Part shown: in pieces, positions 26,168-35,971 of the stretch | Numbering within the stretch: position 1 is the stretch's first letter | How the letters are laid out: the number at the start of each line of letters is the position of its first letter | NCBI RefSeq assembly: GCF_003443675.1 | Contig: NZ_CP031963.1 | Span: 310,001 to 374,000, forward strand | Reading direction: 5' to 3' | DNA length: 64,000 bases | DNA from: Aquimarina sp. BL5 | GTDB lineage: Bacteria; Bacteroidota; Bacteroidia; Flavobacteriales; Flavobacteriaceae | Translations under genes and position numbers: made by a program | Notes under the pieces: model-generated | Database searches by the model: none | Seen by the model: the letters and a program-made list of their open reading frames with translations, nothing else | Told to the model about the DNA's origin: nothing

Positions 26168-26749
26168 TTAGTATAGTACTTTTAGTACTGTTTTGATTAT
26201 ATTTTTTAGATCTTCTTCACTTTTATTTATAATACAGGTCATTCTTAATCCTTGAAGAGAAGTATATAAATATAATGCATATTGATTAGGTGTCTGATCT
26301 GTGTTAAATATTTTCTCCATTTGACCCTTATTTACAATGTCTTCAAGCATTGCAACCACTTGGTCCTGATTCTTCTCTATAAATGACTTTATAGTTACGT
26401 CTTGATTAGTCATTTCAGATTTACAATTAACAATAAGACATCCTTTGCTATCAGTATCATTAATAATATCATTTAATGTATATTCAAAAATCACATTAAT
26501 AGCATCTGCAGCATTATAGGCCTTAGCTAGTCTTTTACCAAAATTCTCATCTGTATTATTTTGGTAAAATGAAAGGACTTCCATAAAAATCCCTAATTTG
26601 CTCCCAAAAGAATTGTAAATACTAGATCTGTTTAGATCGGTTGCATCTACCAAATCTTGCATAGAAGTACCGTTGTATCCTTTTTTATGAAATACTTCTG
26701 TCGCTTTCTGCAAGACCTCTGTTCTATTAAATGTTTCTACTTTTGGCAT
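26168..26749 (-). CDS. TetR/AcrR-family repressor
   Basis: A 193-aa one-domain-DNA-binding regulator. Helix-turn-helix residues about 25-45 (GTSMQDLVDATDLNRSSIY) and a helical ligand-binding C-terminus. The early FHKKGYNGTSM and YNSFGSKLGIF motifs are typical. It represses until a small ligand binds. The dyad at 26754-26771 overlaps its own -7 element and the similar dyad before the SDR gene suggests autoregulation and SDR control. The ligand is unknown. Confidence 0.9.
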   Translation of the reverse strand: MPKVETFNRTEVLQKATEVFHKKGYNGTSMQDLVDATDLNRSSIYNSFGSKLGIFMEVLSFYQNNTDENFGKRLAKAYNAADAINVIFEYTLNDIINDTDSKGCLIVNCKSEMTNQDVTIKSFIEKNQDQVVAMLEDIVNKGQMEKIFNTDQTPNQYALYLYTSLQGLRMTCIINKSEEDLKNIIKTVLKVLY

Positions 26750-26753
26750 GTTA

Positions 26754-26776
26754 TTGAAATGATCGTTTCAAAATTA
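26754..26776 (-). promoter_or_regulatory. tetR promoter -7 element overlapping a TetR operator
   Basis: The dyad TTGAAA (26754-26759) spacer TGATCG, TTTCAA (26766-26771). On the minus strand TAATTTTG (26776-26769) matches the -7 consensus and overlaps one half-site, so binding would block transcription. The dyad lies 4 bases before the ATG. Confidence 0.6.
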
Positions 26777-26828
26777 ATTATAATTCTGAAATATTAATGT
26801 TATAAAAATACTAAAGTTTTACATTTTG

Positions 26829-27356
26829 TTAAAGTATAAACTTCATCATGACATCTGTTTGTTTCTCAGACCCTAGCATAAAAGTATGTTTATCAAAGGT
26901 TTTGAATCCATTTCGCTCATAAAATTGAATAGCTCTTTTATTTTTATTCCAAACTCCTAACCATATAAATTCCAAAGCTTTTTCATCTGCTATTTGTTTA
27001 GCATAGTTAAAAAGATGTTGACCAATACCTTTGCCTTGATAGGGTTTTATTACATAAATTCGTTCGATTTCTAGTGATTTTCCTTTTACAATTTCGGTTT
27101 GTGCTTTTCCCAAATTTAATTTAAGATATGCTATAATTTCGTCTTTATGAAAAACAAAATAAAACTGTGATTCAGGGTTTAGAATCTCGTTCGTAATTTT
27201 TTCTAAAGTAAATTTCTGACTTAGATAATGACTAATATTCTCTTTAGTGTTAATAGGAGGTCCGAAGGCATCATAAAATGTCTGACGCCCAATTTCCAGA
27301 AGTTTATGGTTATCTTCTGGTTTGACATTAATAAATTTTAAATGATGCGAATACAT
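26829..27356 (-). CDS. GNAT-family N-acetyltransferase
   Basis: A 175-aa acetyltransferase. The acetyl-CoA loop is visible as YVIKPYQGKGIGQHLFNYA near 105-123 (R/QxxGxG motif), followed by LEFIWLGVWNKNKRAIQFYERNGF near 133-156. The substrate is unknown; GNAT proteins acetylate amino groups of small molecules or proteins. Complete, no membrane segments, no operon partner. Confidence 0.85.
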   Translation of the reverse strand: MYSHHLKFINVKPEDNHKLLEIGRQTFYDAFGPPINTKENISHYLSQKFTLEKITNEILNPESQFYFVFHKDEIIAYLKLNLGKAQTEIVKGKSLEIERIYVIKPYQGKGIGQHLFNYAKQIADEKALEFIWLGVWNKNKRAIQFYERNGFKTFDKHTFMLGSEKQTDVMMKFIL

Positions 27357-27685
27357 TTAGTAGTAGTGTTGATCCTTACTAAATATAGAAAAAACGGTTT
27401 GGATATAGTACCAAACGTAGTTAAAATTATTTCAAATTATGCTATCTATTTATTTTTTACAGGATAGAAAAACTTATGTTGAAATACCTTATCGAGTAGA
27501 ATATTTTATAACCGAAGTTGGTAATTCTTTACTTCTTATTATTGATAAGAGAAAATAAGTAAAGAAAAATTATAGTTTACCTAAATGATTTTTTATGATT
27601 AGTGTTTTCATAATAAGAAAAGGCTATCTCTTTTATACAGATAACCTTTTCCTAGTCTAATTCAAATTAATTATATGAGTAGCAT
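27357..27685. other. Gene-free region with a possible tiny ORF
   Basis: About 330 bases between two minus-strand genes: the GNAT start side and the end of the ricin-like gene. It holds the terminator at 27618-27650. A 39-codon ORF (27439-27558, plus) has no support beyond being open. Otherwise AT-rich with nothing recognised. Confidence 0.4.
27618..27650 (-). terminator. Hairpin terminator after the ricin-like cargo gene
   Basis: Arms AAAAGG-T-TATC and GATA-G-CCTTTT (one G-U pair) on the minus strand, 36 bases after the stop of the 27686 gene, ending in a T-rich tail. Confidence 0.6.
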
Positions 27686-29632
27686 CTATTGTTTAATAAA
27701 TCGAATGGTCTTTTCTTTTACATTATTTTTCACAGTTGCAAAATAAACTCCACTTTCAATATTGGATAGATCTAATTCCGCGTTTTCGTTTTTGGATATT
27801 GTTTTTTTGATTATTAATTTACCAGAAAGATCAATAACTGTAACGATATCTCCTGATGACACCCCTTTTAATTTGATAAAGTTATGTGATGGGTTAGGGT
27901 AAACAAGGAATTTAGAAGTATCCGATAGATCTGCATTCAAACCATTTCCGTTTTTGGCTCTTGTTGTATTCTCAAACTTCCATTGTGTATAGTTACCAGT
28001 ATATGTAGCAGGACGTTGCTCCATAGGGCTGTTTACGTCATTCCCAACTGGTCTAAAGTACTTATTAGTTTGTCTGTTTTGTAGATAAAAATATCCTCCG
28101 CTTGAAGTTACTTGCTTCCATTGCGTGTAATTTCCACTATAACTTGTTGGTCTTTGCTCTAGAAGAGCACCGTCTGCATCAGTTGATGGTCTAAAGTACT
28201 TTCCAGATGCTACATTTTTTAAATAGAAATATCCATTGTCTGTATCTATCTTTTCCCAAAGAACATCATTACCTGTTTGAGAAGCGGCAACTTGGATAAT
28301 TGGTGATACATCTGCAGTCGTTTGTGGGCGAATTTTTAAATTAGTCTGCCTGTTGATTATATAAAATCCACTACCGGAACCTCCATTGTTTCCACCTTGA
28401 TTACTTGAAAATGTTATGGGTTTCTCACATTCTTTATCTGCAGGTACCCATCCTGTAGCGTTTGGTCTAATAATAGCTGTTAACTTCCAACCAGAACCCG
28501 ATGGAGCGGGATTGATGTTGACTGTAACATTAACCGACTTGTTATCACCTTTTGCTATATTTCTTGCAAAACCATTTCCTTTCCAAGTACCATTCTGCCA
28601 AGCCACGACAACAATGTCTTTATTTCCGGCTTCATTGTGAGAATATGTTATAGGTACACTAAGTGAAGTTGCAGATGTAATTGTAGATGGGATATTAGCA
28701 CAACCAATGGCCAACTGGTTACCACCTCCGCCATTATTGCCTCCGCCACTATTCGTGTTCATCACATATCTTGACCAAAATTTGGCATGCGTATCTGCAT
28801 TTGTACCTATTTCAAAAATCCACCAATTTTCTACACAATCAGAATAGTCAACGCCATCAGTGAAGAAGAATGACCAATCATGAGGAAATCCATTTGGAAA
28901 ATAACTGTTAAAAAGACGATCCGCTTCTGTCCATAGATTTTTAGCTACTGTGTTAGGAGAATTTTTAGCATTATCAACAAATGAGTTACTTCTATTCCTG
29001 TACATAGGTGTTGACCAGGGTCCATGATCTCCCCAAGAATCTGTCCAACCTGCATTACCATCATCCAGAAGAAAATACCTTGTGTTAGCTTTTACATTGT
29101 TAAGTTTCGATTGGTTTGCCTGCCCCTCATTAAAACCATCATCATGTTGTACAAGAATGACATTGTTTTTAGTTGTTGTCGAATTGATACCGTTGTTGGC
29201 ATTAATCAATGGCATCAACCAATCAGCAGTAACATCTGATTGACCTCCTTCCTGTACCCAAACTTTTCCTCCGTTTTGAAGTATTGGGGTTACCTTGCTA
29301 GTAATAGCAGCGATAGCAGCAGATCTATTGGAATGTGCATCAGTCCAGTTATTACCAAAAGCCAAGTTAAAAAGCGAATTAGACTGGAGGTAACTGCCAC
29401 CTTGACTACCATATGCACCAGCTACGGCAAAATAATTTACGCCGCTTAAATCGGGGTGCACTAGCATACTACCTAGTGCAGCTACTGCGTGAATATCATC
29501 AGGATCGGGCTTAATGTCAAAACAGGCAATTAAAATATCCTTATTTTTATTAAAACTGGGACGTTGAGCAAAGGTTACTGAATACATAACCAAAAAGATC
29601 ATAGTTAAAAAAATACTAGTTTTAGTTTTCAT
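27686..29632 (-). CDS. Type IX-secreted protein: nucleoside-hydrolase-like domain, Ig-like domain, ricin-type trefoil
   Basis: A 648-aa extracellular protein. A signal peptide (MKTKTSIFLTMIFLVMYSVTFAQ) is followed by a domain of about 25-300 that starts ILIACFDIKPDPDDIHAVAA, a metal-site pattern like the DxDxDD of nucleoside hydrolases and DUF1593-type proteins. After a Gly/Asn linker comes an Ig-like module (about 310-410), a second linker, and a three-fold beta-trefoil (about 420-560) with repeats such as YFYLKNVASGKYFRP and YFYLQNRQTNKYFRP, typical of ricin-type lectins. The C-terminal 75 residues (FLVYPNPSHNFIKLKG ... IRFIKQ) are a type A sorting domain. It probably binds or acts on glycans outside the cell; activity is not established. 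Confidence 0.75.
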   Translation of the reverse strand: MKTKTSIFLTMIFLVMYSVTFAQRPSFNKNKDILIACFDIKPDPDDIHAVAALGSMLVHPDLSGVNYFAVAGAYGSQGGSYLQSNSLFNLAFGNNWTDAHSNRSAAIAAITSKVTPILQNGGKVWVQEGGQSDVTADWLMPLINANNGINSTTTKNNVILVQHDDGFNEGQANQSKLNNVKANTRYFLLDDGNAGWTDSWGDHGPWSTPMYRNRSNSFVDNAKNSPNTVAKNLWTEADRLFNSYFPNGFPHDWSFFFTDGVDYSDCVENWWIFEIGTNADTHAKFWSRYVMNTNSGGGNNGGGGNQLAIGCANIPSTITSATSLSVPITYSHNEAGNKDIVVVAWQNGTWKGNGFARNIAKGDNKSVNVTVNINPAPSGSGWKLTAIIRPNATGWVPADKECEKPITFSSNQGGNNGGSGSGFYIINRQTNLKIRPQTTADVSPIIQVAASQTGNDVLWEKIDTDNGYFYLKNVASGKYFRPSTDADGALLEQRPTSYSGNYTQWKQVTSSGGYFYLQNRQTNKYFRPVGNDVNSPMEQRPATYTGNYTQWKFENTTRAKNGNGLNADLSDTSKFLVYPNPSHNFIKLKGVSSGDIVTVIDLSGKLIIKKTISKNENAELDLSNIESGVYFATVKNNVKEKTIRFIKQ

Positions 29633-29825
29633 GATTAATAGTGTTTAAAAAGGTTTTAAGAATTTCATTATTGTCAGGGTTTTTTATATCCCAGTTAGCG
29701 ATTAAAGAATTAACCACTCTTTCTTTATAGTTAGCTTAAAAAAATACTTGTGCTTAGCTATTACTTTAAAGCATAGTGTTATAAAAAGCTAATTATATGT
29801 TGGAATAGCTCATAATAATAAGTTT

Positions 29826-29856
29826 GTAAAACCGCCACAGAATAGTGGCGGTTTAC
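29826..29856 (-). terminator. Terminator of the large DUF5060 gene
   Basis: GTAAACCGCCAC pairs with GTGGCGGTTTTAC around a 6-base loop on the minus strand (one-base bulge), 10 bases after the stop at 29866. Confidence 0.75.
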
Positions 29857-29865
29857 ATTATTGAA

Positions 29866-32800
29866 CTACTGAACTATTAATTTAAGTGTTTTAGTGGTAC
29901 TTAGGGTTTTAACGCTTATAATGTATATTCCTTTAGAAGTAAATATCCCAGAATCTAAAGTTAGATTCTTAGTATTGGTAGCTTCTTGATATATAACATT
30001 TCCTAGGATATCATAAATTCGTACATAAGATTTACCATTGTTATCTCCAAGACTTATATTGAATTGATCTCCAACAATTGGATTAGGGTATACAATTAAA
30101 GCATTGTTTGTTATCTTATCGTCCAACCTATTGATGCGATTTGTTGTACCGTTAAAAGCAATCGTTAGCTCGGGTTCTCCAGTCGCAGCTTCAGAAGAAT
30201 TAAAGTTAGCATCTCCACCGATAGCCTGACTAACGATTAAGGTTAAAAAGTTACCACTAACAGTAACACCTGTTAAAGTAATATCCTTAACCGTACCATT
30301 AGAGAAAGGACCATTTACATTTCCTAATGAAGCACCTTTAGCAGGAGCATTTGCAGAAGTTAAATTTGTTTCTGTCCAATTGCTGTTAGCTCCCAGATTA
30401 ATGTCAATTACTCCACTACCAGCGTCAGTACTTCCGGTAAGCTTTAAGCTTGCAGATGTAATAGTTCCGTTGATACCTGAAACATCAAATTTTAAATAAG
30501 AAACACGGTTTGTTCCATCAACATAAAGAACACTATTATTTATTGTAGAATTATTACTAGCCTGTATATATGCATCGTCTACAGGGTTTAAGGTTGCTGT
30601 TTGCGGTGTAGTAGTGGTACCTCCAGAAGTACTACCAGAAAGTGTAGTAACCGGACTTGGACCATTTCCTCCCGCACCACATAAAGAACGTACAACGAAA
30701 TCGTATGTTGTACCTGCTACTAAGTTGTTAACAATAATTGACGTTATACCTGAAGATCCAGAAGCAAAAGCGAAAGCACCAGATAAAGCACCTGTAAAAG
30801 TACCATCATTAAATGCTCTTACCTCAATTGTTCTAGTATCGTTAGGGGTATTATCAAAAGATAAAGTTACTGATGTATCGGTAACACTTGATACTGCTAT
30901 ACTTGTTGGCGCAATACTACAGTCTGCAGTTGGTGTTGTAGTTTTTAAAGTAAACTCTGCTCTTTCAAAATTAAATAAGAAACCTGCAGCTCCTGTATAT
31001 GTTAATCTAAGTCTTTGCGTACCTTGACTCAATTGTATATCAGTTGTAACGGGAGTATTATAATTATGCCATTCGTTGTTAACAGGAACAGCAATAGTAC
31101 CTAAGTTAGTTCCACCAATAGATAACACAATATTCCCTCCAACACCATTAGAAGAAGTAAAAGCAGTAAGCGTATACGTTCCACTAGAAGCTACATCAAT
31201 ATCATACTCGGTATAATTATTGTTTTTAATGAAACCTAAATTTTGACCTCCATTTGTTCCTGGTGTGTTTTCGGCTTTTACATCGCCACTTTTCGAATCA
31301 AAATTTTCTACTTGTATAGTTCCTGGTATAGCAAAAATATTTGGTGAAGTAACAGTATTTACAGTAACACTACTTGTAGCAGTAAACCCGCTATCAGCAG
31401 TAGTAACAGTAATCGTTGCAGTACCTTCAGCTACTCCAGTAACTACACCATTTGTATTTACTGTTGCGACGGCTGTATTACTAGAAAACCAAGTTACATT
31501 CTTATTTGTTGCATTAACAGGAGCAACAGCAGCCGTTAAACTACTAGTTTGTCCAACTTCAATTGAAGCTGTTGTTGGAGAAACACTAACTCCGGTTACA
31601 GCTATTGTTGTAGTACCTCCTGAGGTAGTCCCTACAACCGTTGGAGCTAATGGACTTGTTCCTGGAGTTCCTCCGGCACATAACGCACGGAAAACAAAAT
31701 CGTAAGCAGTACCAGTTACTAAACCAGTCATAGTAACAGAAGAGCTCCCAGCACCAGCAGCAGCAAAACCAACACCTCCAGTGTTTATATCACCCGTAAA
31801 TCCACCTTCAGGGAATGCTCTTAATTCAAAAGTTCTTGTATCTGTAGTTGTATTATCAAAAGATAATGTAACTGATGTGTCAGTTACGTTAGAAACTGCC
31901 AAGCCAGTTGGAGCAGTACTACAATCTACCGTTGGAGTTGTACTATCAGTACATTTAAACTCTAATGATGTCCAACGACCTCTAGAAAAAGCAAATCCTC
32001 CTCCTTCTGGTACTTGTCCATTTGAGTTTGAATTAAATTCTACTCTAAGTACAGCTTCATTGGCTACAGTAATACCAGTAAAAGTTTGACTAGCTGGAGA
32101 ATAATCTACAGTAGTAGTTGGGTTTTGGAATGTTCCAATTAAGACTTCATCAATAAATATTCTATAGGTACTCTCACCATCTAATTCAGCAAGTGTATTA
32201 ATAACCACATCATAAGTTCCTGCTTGACCACTAAATGAAGTTGTTGCAGCAGCAAATTGGTCTTTGTATTGTGAAGCATCAATAGCTAAAGCATTTCTAG
32301 CAGTATCTATATATCCTGGTACGAATCCTGTAAGTTCAAAATTTGAAAAATCACTTACAGCACCTAGGGTTATATTAGAACAAGAGGATCCTCCTCCTAC
32401 AGTAATAGTACTTCTAGCAGTAAACCCGCCATCGGCCGTAGTAGCAGTTATAATAGCATTACCTGTTGCAATACCAGTAACTACACCACTAATATTAACT
32501 GTGGCAACTGAAGTATTATTTGATTCCCAAGTTACTGCTCTATTCGTTGCATTAGAAGGAGTGAAGATAGGTGTTAAAGCACTAGTTTGTCCTGCATTGA
32601 TTGAAACCGTTGCAGGAGAAACAGATACACCAGTTACCGCTATAGGGTTGGTATTACCTTCTCGCGGAGATTCTGGAGTACTATTGTTCAAAGCAATAGC
32701 ACGTTTTCCATCTTGAAACATGAATAGTCTATCGATAACATGACCTTTTGAACGTCCTGCTACTTCAATTGAATAATAACCAGGTGTATCGAAGTCTGCA

Positions 32801-35316
32801 AAAATGGTAAGTCCATTTACACCAGCATGTTCTCCGGTACATTCATTTACAAAAGCATCTTTTTGCACCCATACTTTCATCCATTCATTCAAGCTTCCTG
32901 TTTTAGCTCCTCCTTTAGTTCCATAGAAATCGGTTCCGTTTACTTTTAACCAAGAATCATTTGCACCATCAAATGTTGTTGAATTGAACCCATACCCTGT
33001 ACGCCAAATAAATTGATAAGTACCAGGAGTATTTATCTTGATATTATACTTTAATACTCCATCAGGAAGTGGATCAACAAATTGACGATCTGGGCCATCA
33101 TATTGCATATAACCATTACCTAATGGCTGATTTCCTCCAGTTGTCTTTTTTGACCAAAGTGAGTTTGTAGGAAAATCAAGTGATTCAGTTTCAATTACTA
33201 AATACCCATCATTTTCTACCCAAGCACCTGTTACTACTGGTGCAGGAGTAACAGTAACAGTAGAAGTATCTGTAAAACCACCATCTACAGTAGTCACTGT
33301 GATAGTAGCCGTGCCTTCTGCAACACCAGTTACAACTCCAGTTGCATTTACTGTTGCTACAGCTGTATTGCTAGATTTCCATGTTACATCTCTATTAGCG
33401 GCTGATGAAGGAATTACAGCCGCTGTTAAATTAGATGTTCTTCCTACATTAAAAGATACAGATGCTTGTGTGATACTCACTCCAGAAACAGGGTCTGTTC
33501 CATTTTGTCTTACTAAAGCTACCCAATCAGAGTTTGCAGAATTAGGAGGATTACCAATACTCCTGTTAGCACCACCTGCAACTTGAGTAACATTACCATT
33601 TAAAAGTGCCCCTCCGCTACGTGGATTAAACCATTGTACAGAAAAATCTCCTGATTGTCCATTAAGATTTAGGTTAGTAGAACCTCCATTTTCTAGATAA
33701 ATTACATAAGTTCTTCCTGCTTCTGCTAGACAATTTGCAGAACCAGATACTAGGTTGTCATTATTAGAAGTTTTCCAAAATTCAATATTATTATTTTGGA
33801 AAAAGTCAATTACTGCATAACGTGACCAGTTGAATAATGTGTTAAAACGATTAAAATTTTCGGTTTTAAAATCACCTTGTCCACCACCATACCACATTAC
33901 ACCTGGTCCACCAGCGATCATAGTTTTCCAAAGGATACGCGTTCTTGCTTCTGTTTTTACATTACTATTTGCAATGTCTTGAGAAGTAAATATTCCAGTG
34001 CCACCAGGGTTTTGCTCGTCAGAGGCTACTACCCAAGGAGTACCATCATTCTTTGAATTATTAATCCAAGTTAATATTCCGTCAGGACCATTATAAGCAG
34101 AAGCATAATTGTTTTTACTAGAACTTTGTATAGAAGCTCCAGTTAATTTTGCGTCAAGATTTAACCAAGTAGTATATTTATTATGCTCATCAGGATACGT
34201 ATGAATTACGCGATGATTTTGCCAAGGGTCATTAGCTGCCATAAAATCTATACGCTCAATAGCACTGGCAGGAGTCCCTCTATACTCTTCAGAGAAATTC
34301 CATTCTATAGCAAGGTGATGCCCAAAACGAGCGATCATTTCTCTGTAATACGTTTTTAACTGAGTACTGTTTAAGGCATCCCAATTTTCATTTTCAGCTA
34401 ATTTTAAATGTAATAATAATCCATTTTGTTCAGCATGGTTTAAAACAATTTCCCATTGCTCCAGTTTTGACACATCATATACGAATTTAGCGCCAGCTGT
34501 TGTCCATGGATATACATTTTTATCATCACCACCAAAAAGACTCATAGAAACAGAGTTCATGTTTTGATTTTTTAGATAGTTCAGGGCTCCAATGATATTT
34601 TTACCTTTACCGCCATCCCAAGTTGGATTTCCGGTGTTAAAATCTGATGCATGTGGGTTAAACTGATGCTCAGGAGTAAATCCTGAATTCACATTACCGG
34701 CTACATCAGCATCAAAATCATTATAATTCAGGAAGTTTTCTGGTGAATCAGGGCCTAATTTTAGATAGTATTCTCCTGTTTCAGAAAACTGAAGATAACG
34801 ACGTTCGCTGTCAGTACCTGTTGTTTTGTATACTAAGCGTCCTTTTGCTCTTAAATCAGGAGCTGTTTTATTAGATACAGCGATACTTCCAATACTTCCT
34901 GTAAGATTGTGTACTGGAGATGGTAAATTACCAACATTGCTTATTGCAACATCATTTCCTGTATAGTACAGGACTCTATATGTCCAGTTACCCGTTTCAT
35001 TTGGTCTTAAATAGGCCTTAAAAACTTTACCAGCTTTTGCATTGCTATTGGCAGCATTACCATCGGCAGCAAAAAATCCAGGGACCCTGATATTATTACC
35101 ACTAGGACTTGTGAAAACTACATCCATTCGGGTATTTCTAAATGTTCCTGCTTCTTCTGACAAATTGCCTCCAGGTAGGGTTAAAGAGACGGTTATTTTA
35201 TGCCATTTTTGTAGGATTCCGTTGATATTTACTGTCTGTGTATGTCCTATAAAGGACAGAGTTAAAATCATCATTATAGTTCCTAATGATGAAATTCGAG
35301 TTTGTGTGCGTTTCAT
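29866..35316 (-). CDS. Large type IX-secreted multidomain glycoside-hydrolase-like protein
   Basis: An 1816-aa surface protein with a signal peptide (residues 1-27). N-terminal DUF5060 (about 28-110), then a TIM-barrel-like catalytic region to about 530, with FGHHLAIEWNFSEEYRG near 333-349 whose acidic residues are candidate catalytic ones. Then, by DNA position: three BIG2-type Ig repeats (about 610-690, 890-970, 1240-1320), a large sandwich module (700-885), a second one (977-1123), two FN3-like modules (1125-1230, 1460-1565; each with VTDTSVTLSFDN), a CBM6-like module (1325-1457), a DNRLRE/CBM96-like module (1572-1722) and a type A sorting domain to the end. The architecture fits degradation of a complex marine polysaccharide (inference); the substrate is not readable. 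Confidence 0.75.
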   Translation of the reverse strand: MKRTQTRISSLGTIMMILTLSFIGHTQTVNINGILQKWHKITVSLTLPGGNLSEEAGTFRNTRMDVVFTSPSGNNIRVPGFFAADGNAANSNAKAGKVFKAYLRPNETGNWTYRVLYYTGNDVAISNVGNLPSPVHNLTGSIGSIAVSNKTAPDLRAKGRLVYKTTGTDSERRYLQFSETGEYYLKLGPDSPENFLNYNDFDADVAGNVNSGFTPEHQFNPHASDFNTGNPTWDGGKGKNIIGALNYLKNQNMNSVSMSLFGGDDKNVYPWTTAGAKFVYDVSKLEQWEIVLNHAEQNGLLLHLKLAENENWDALNSTQLKTYYREMIARFGHHLAIEWNFSEEYRGTPASAIERIDFMAANDPWQNHRVIHTYPDEHNKYTTWLNLDAKLTGASIQSSSKNNYASAYNGPDGILTWINNSKNDGTPWVVASDEQNPGGTGIFTSQDIANSNVKTEARTRILWKTMIAGGPGVMWYGGGQGDFKTENFNRFNTLFNWSRYAVIDFFQNNNIEFWKTSNNDNLVSGSANCLAEAGRTYVIYLENGGSTNLNLNGQSGDFSVQWFNPRSGGALLNGNVTQVAGGANRSIGNPPNSANSDWVALVRQNGTDPVSGVSITQASVSFNVGRTSNLTAAVIPSSAANRDVTWKSSNTAVATVNATGVVTGVAEGTATITVTTVDGGFTDTSTVTVTPAPVVTGAWVENDGYLVIETESLDFPTNSLWSKKTTGGNQPLGNGYMQYDGPDRQFVDPLPDGVLKYNIKINTPGTYQFIWRTGYGFNSTTFDGANDSWLKVNGTDFYGTKGGAKTGSLNEWMKVWVQKDAFVNECTGEHAGVNGLTIFADFDTPGYYSIEVAGRSKGHVIDRLFMFQDGKRAIALNNSTPESPREGNTNPIAVTGVSVSPATVSINAGQTSALTPIFTPSNATNRAVTWESNNTSVATVNISGVVTGIATGNAIITATTADGGFTARSTITVGGGSSCSNITLGAVSDFSNFELTGFVPGYIDTARNALAIDASQYKDQFAAATTSFSGQAGTYDVVINTLAELDGESTYRIFIDEVLIGTFQNPTTTVDYSPASQTFTGITVANEAVLRVEFNSNSNGQVPEGGGFAFSRGRWTSLEFKCTDSTTPTVDCSTAPTGLAVSNVTDTSVTLSFDNTTTDTRTFELRAFPEGGFTGDINTGGVGFAAAGAGSSSVTMTGLVTGTAYDFVFRALCAGGTPGTSPLAPTVVGTTSGGTTTIAVTGVSVSPTTASIEVGQTSSLTAAVAPVNATNKNVTWFSSNTAVATVNTNGVVTGVAEGTATITVTTADSGFTATSSVTVNTVTSPNIFAIPGTIQVENFDSKSGDVKAENTPGTNGGQNLGFIKNNNYTEYDIDVASSGTYTLTAFTSSNGVGGNIVLSIGGTNLGTIAVPVNNEWHNYNTPVTTDIQLSQGTQRLRLTYTGAAGFLFNFERAEFTLKTTTPTADCSIAPTSIAVSSVTDTSVTLSFDNTPNDTRTIEVRAFNDGTFTGALSGAFAFASGSSGITSIIVNNLVAGTTYDFVVRSLCGAGGNGPSPVTTLSGSTSGGTTTTPQTATLNPVDDAYIQASNNSTINNSVLYVDGTNRVSYLKFDVSGINGTITSASLKLTGSTDAGSGVIDINLGANSNWTETNLTSANAPAKGASLGNVNGPFSNGTVKDITLTGVTVSGNFLTLIVSQAIGGDANFNSSEAATGEPELTIAFNGTTNRINRLDDKITNNALIVYPNPIVGDQFNISLGDNNGKSYVRIYDILGNVIYQEATNTKNLTLDSGIFTSKGIYIISVKTLSTTKTLKLIVQ

Positions 35317-35971
35317 GATTTGTGTTAGGTTTTAGGTTTTAGAGTTAATAATTATGTTTGATATTAATCATTTACAATTTATGAAATTGAGTAGCTAACA
35401 ATTGATTCTGATATTTAAAAAGGGAGTACATATGATTTGTTAAGTTATTTTATAGAATTAAAAGGAAAAGATTAAATAGGGTGTGTTAAAATATTGAAAA
35501 CGTGATAGTTGTATTTTAACTGTAGTTGTCATTCCTATTAATGGTTACAGAATAAATGATTTTCTTATGGTAAAACCATATTAAAATCTACATGTAAATA
35601 CATTAAGGTTATTAGGAAGAATCAGATAACGAAATACTTGAATAAATATTATTAAAAACCCGTTGTGCATTTAGGTTTTTTTATATAAAATTCATCAATT
35701 CAAGTGCTTCTAACTTGAGAGGAAGTATACTTCGACAAGCTCAGCAGAGCTATCGCGAATACGAGCTTTAGATAAAAAAGCTATTCTCGATACTCCGCCT
35801 TAGGCGGACAGGCAGGCTAATTTTTCTTTGTTTCACTATGAAAAACCACTCCTGAATTGACACTTTTTCAACTTGCATTTTCCTAAATGCACAACGGGTT
35901 TTGAAATTGTATCGGTATGATCTGTGTAATTATGAAATCTACCTATTAGAGAAAGTAAATAAGATAAAGAG
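35317..35971. other. Gene-free 655-bp region carrying an inverted-repeat element
   Basis: The long leader before the DUF5060 gene (35317-35654) is AT-rich with no clear promoter pair. Next comes the 248-bp inverted-repeat element at 35655-35902, then about 70 bases before the NlpC/P60 stop. No ORF of credible size. Confidence 0.5.
35655..35902. repeat. 248-bp element with 21-bp perfect terminal inverted repeats
   Basis: The ends 35655-35675 (ACCCGTTGTGCATTTAGG core) and 35882-35902 (CCTAAATGCACAACGGGT core) are exact reverse complements over 21 bp. The flanking bases do not extend the match. Inside are CTTCGACAAGCTCAG, a sequence typical of dispersed repeats in Bacteroidota, the palindrome CCGCCTTAGGCGG (35795-35810 region) and the smaller arms TCAAGT/ACTTGA. 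There is no ORF. It looks like a MITE or another non-autonomous mobile repeat, but no target-site duplication was verified. Confidence 0.6.

Noticed and set aside
27439..27558. A 39-codon ORF on the plus strand
   Set aside because: No domain, no clear start signal, and one such ORF is expected by chance in AT-rich DNA.
30614..33586. Plus-strand ORFs opposite the 1816-aa gene
   Set aside because: They mirror the BIG2/FN3 repeats on the minus strand, have no starts of their own and no sensible proteins.
35655..35902. Integron attC site
   Set aside because: Size and inverted ends looked similar, but GTTGTGC does not fit the GTTRRRY core and no cassette or integrase is near.
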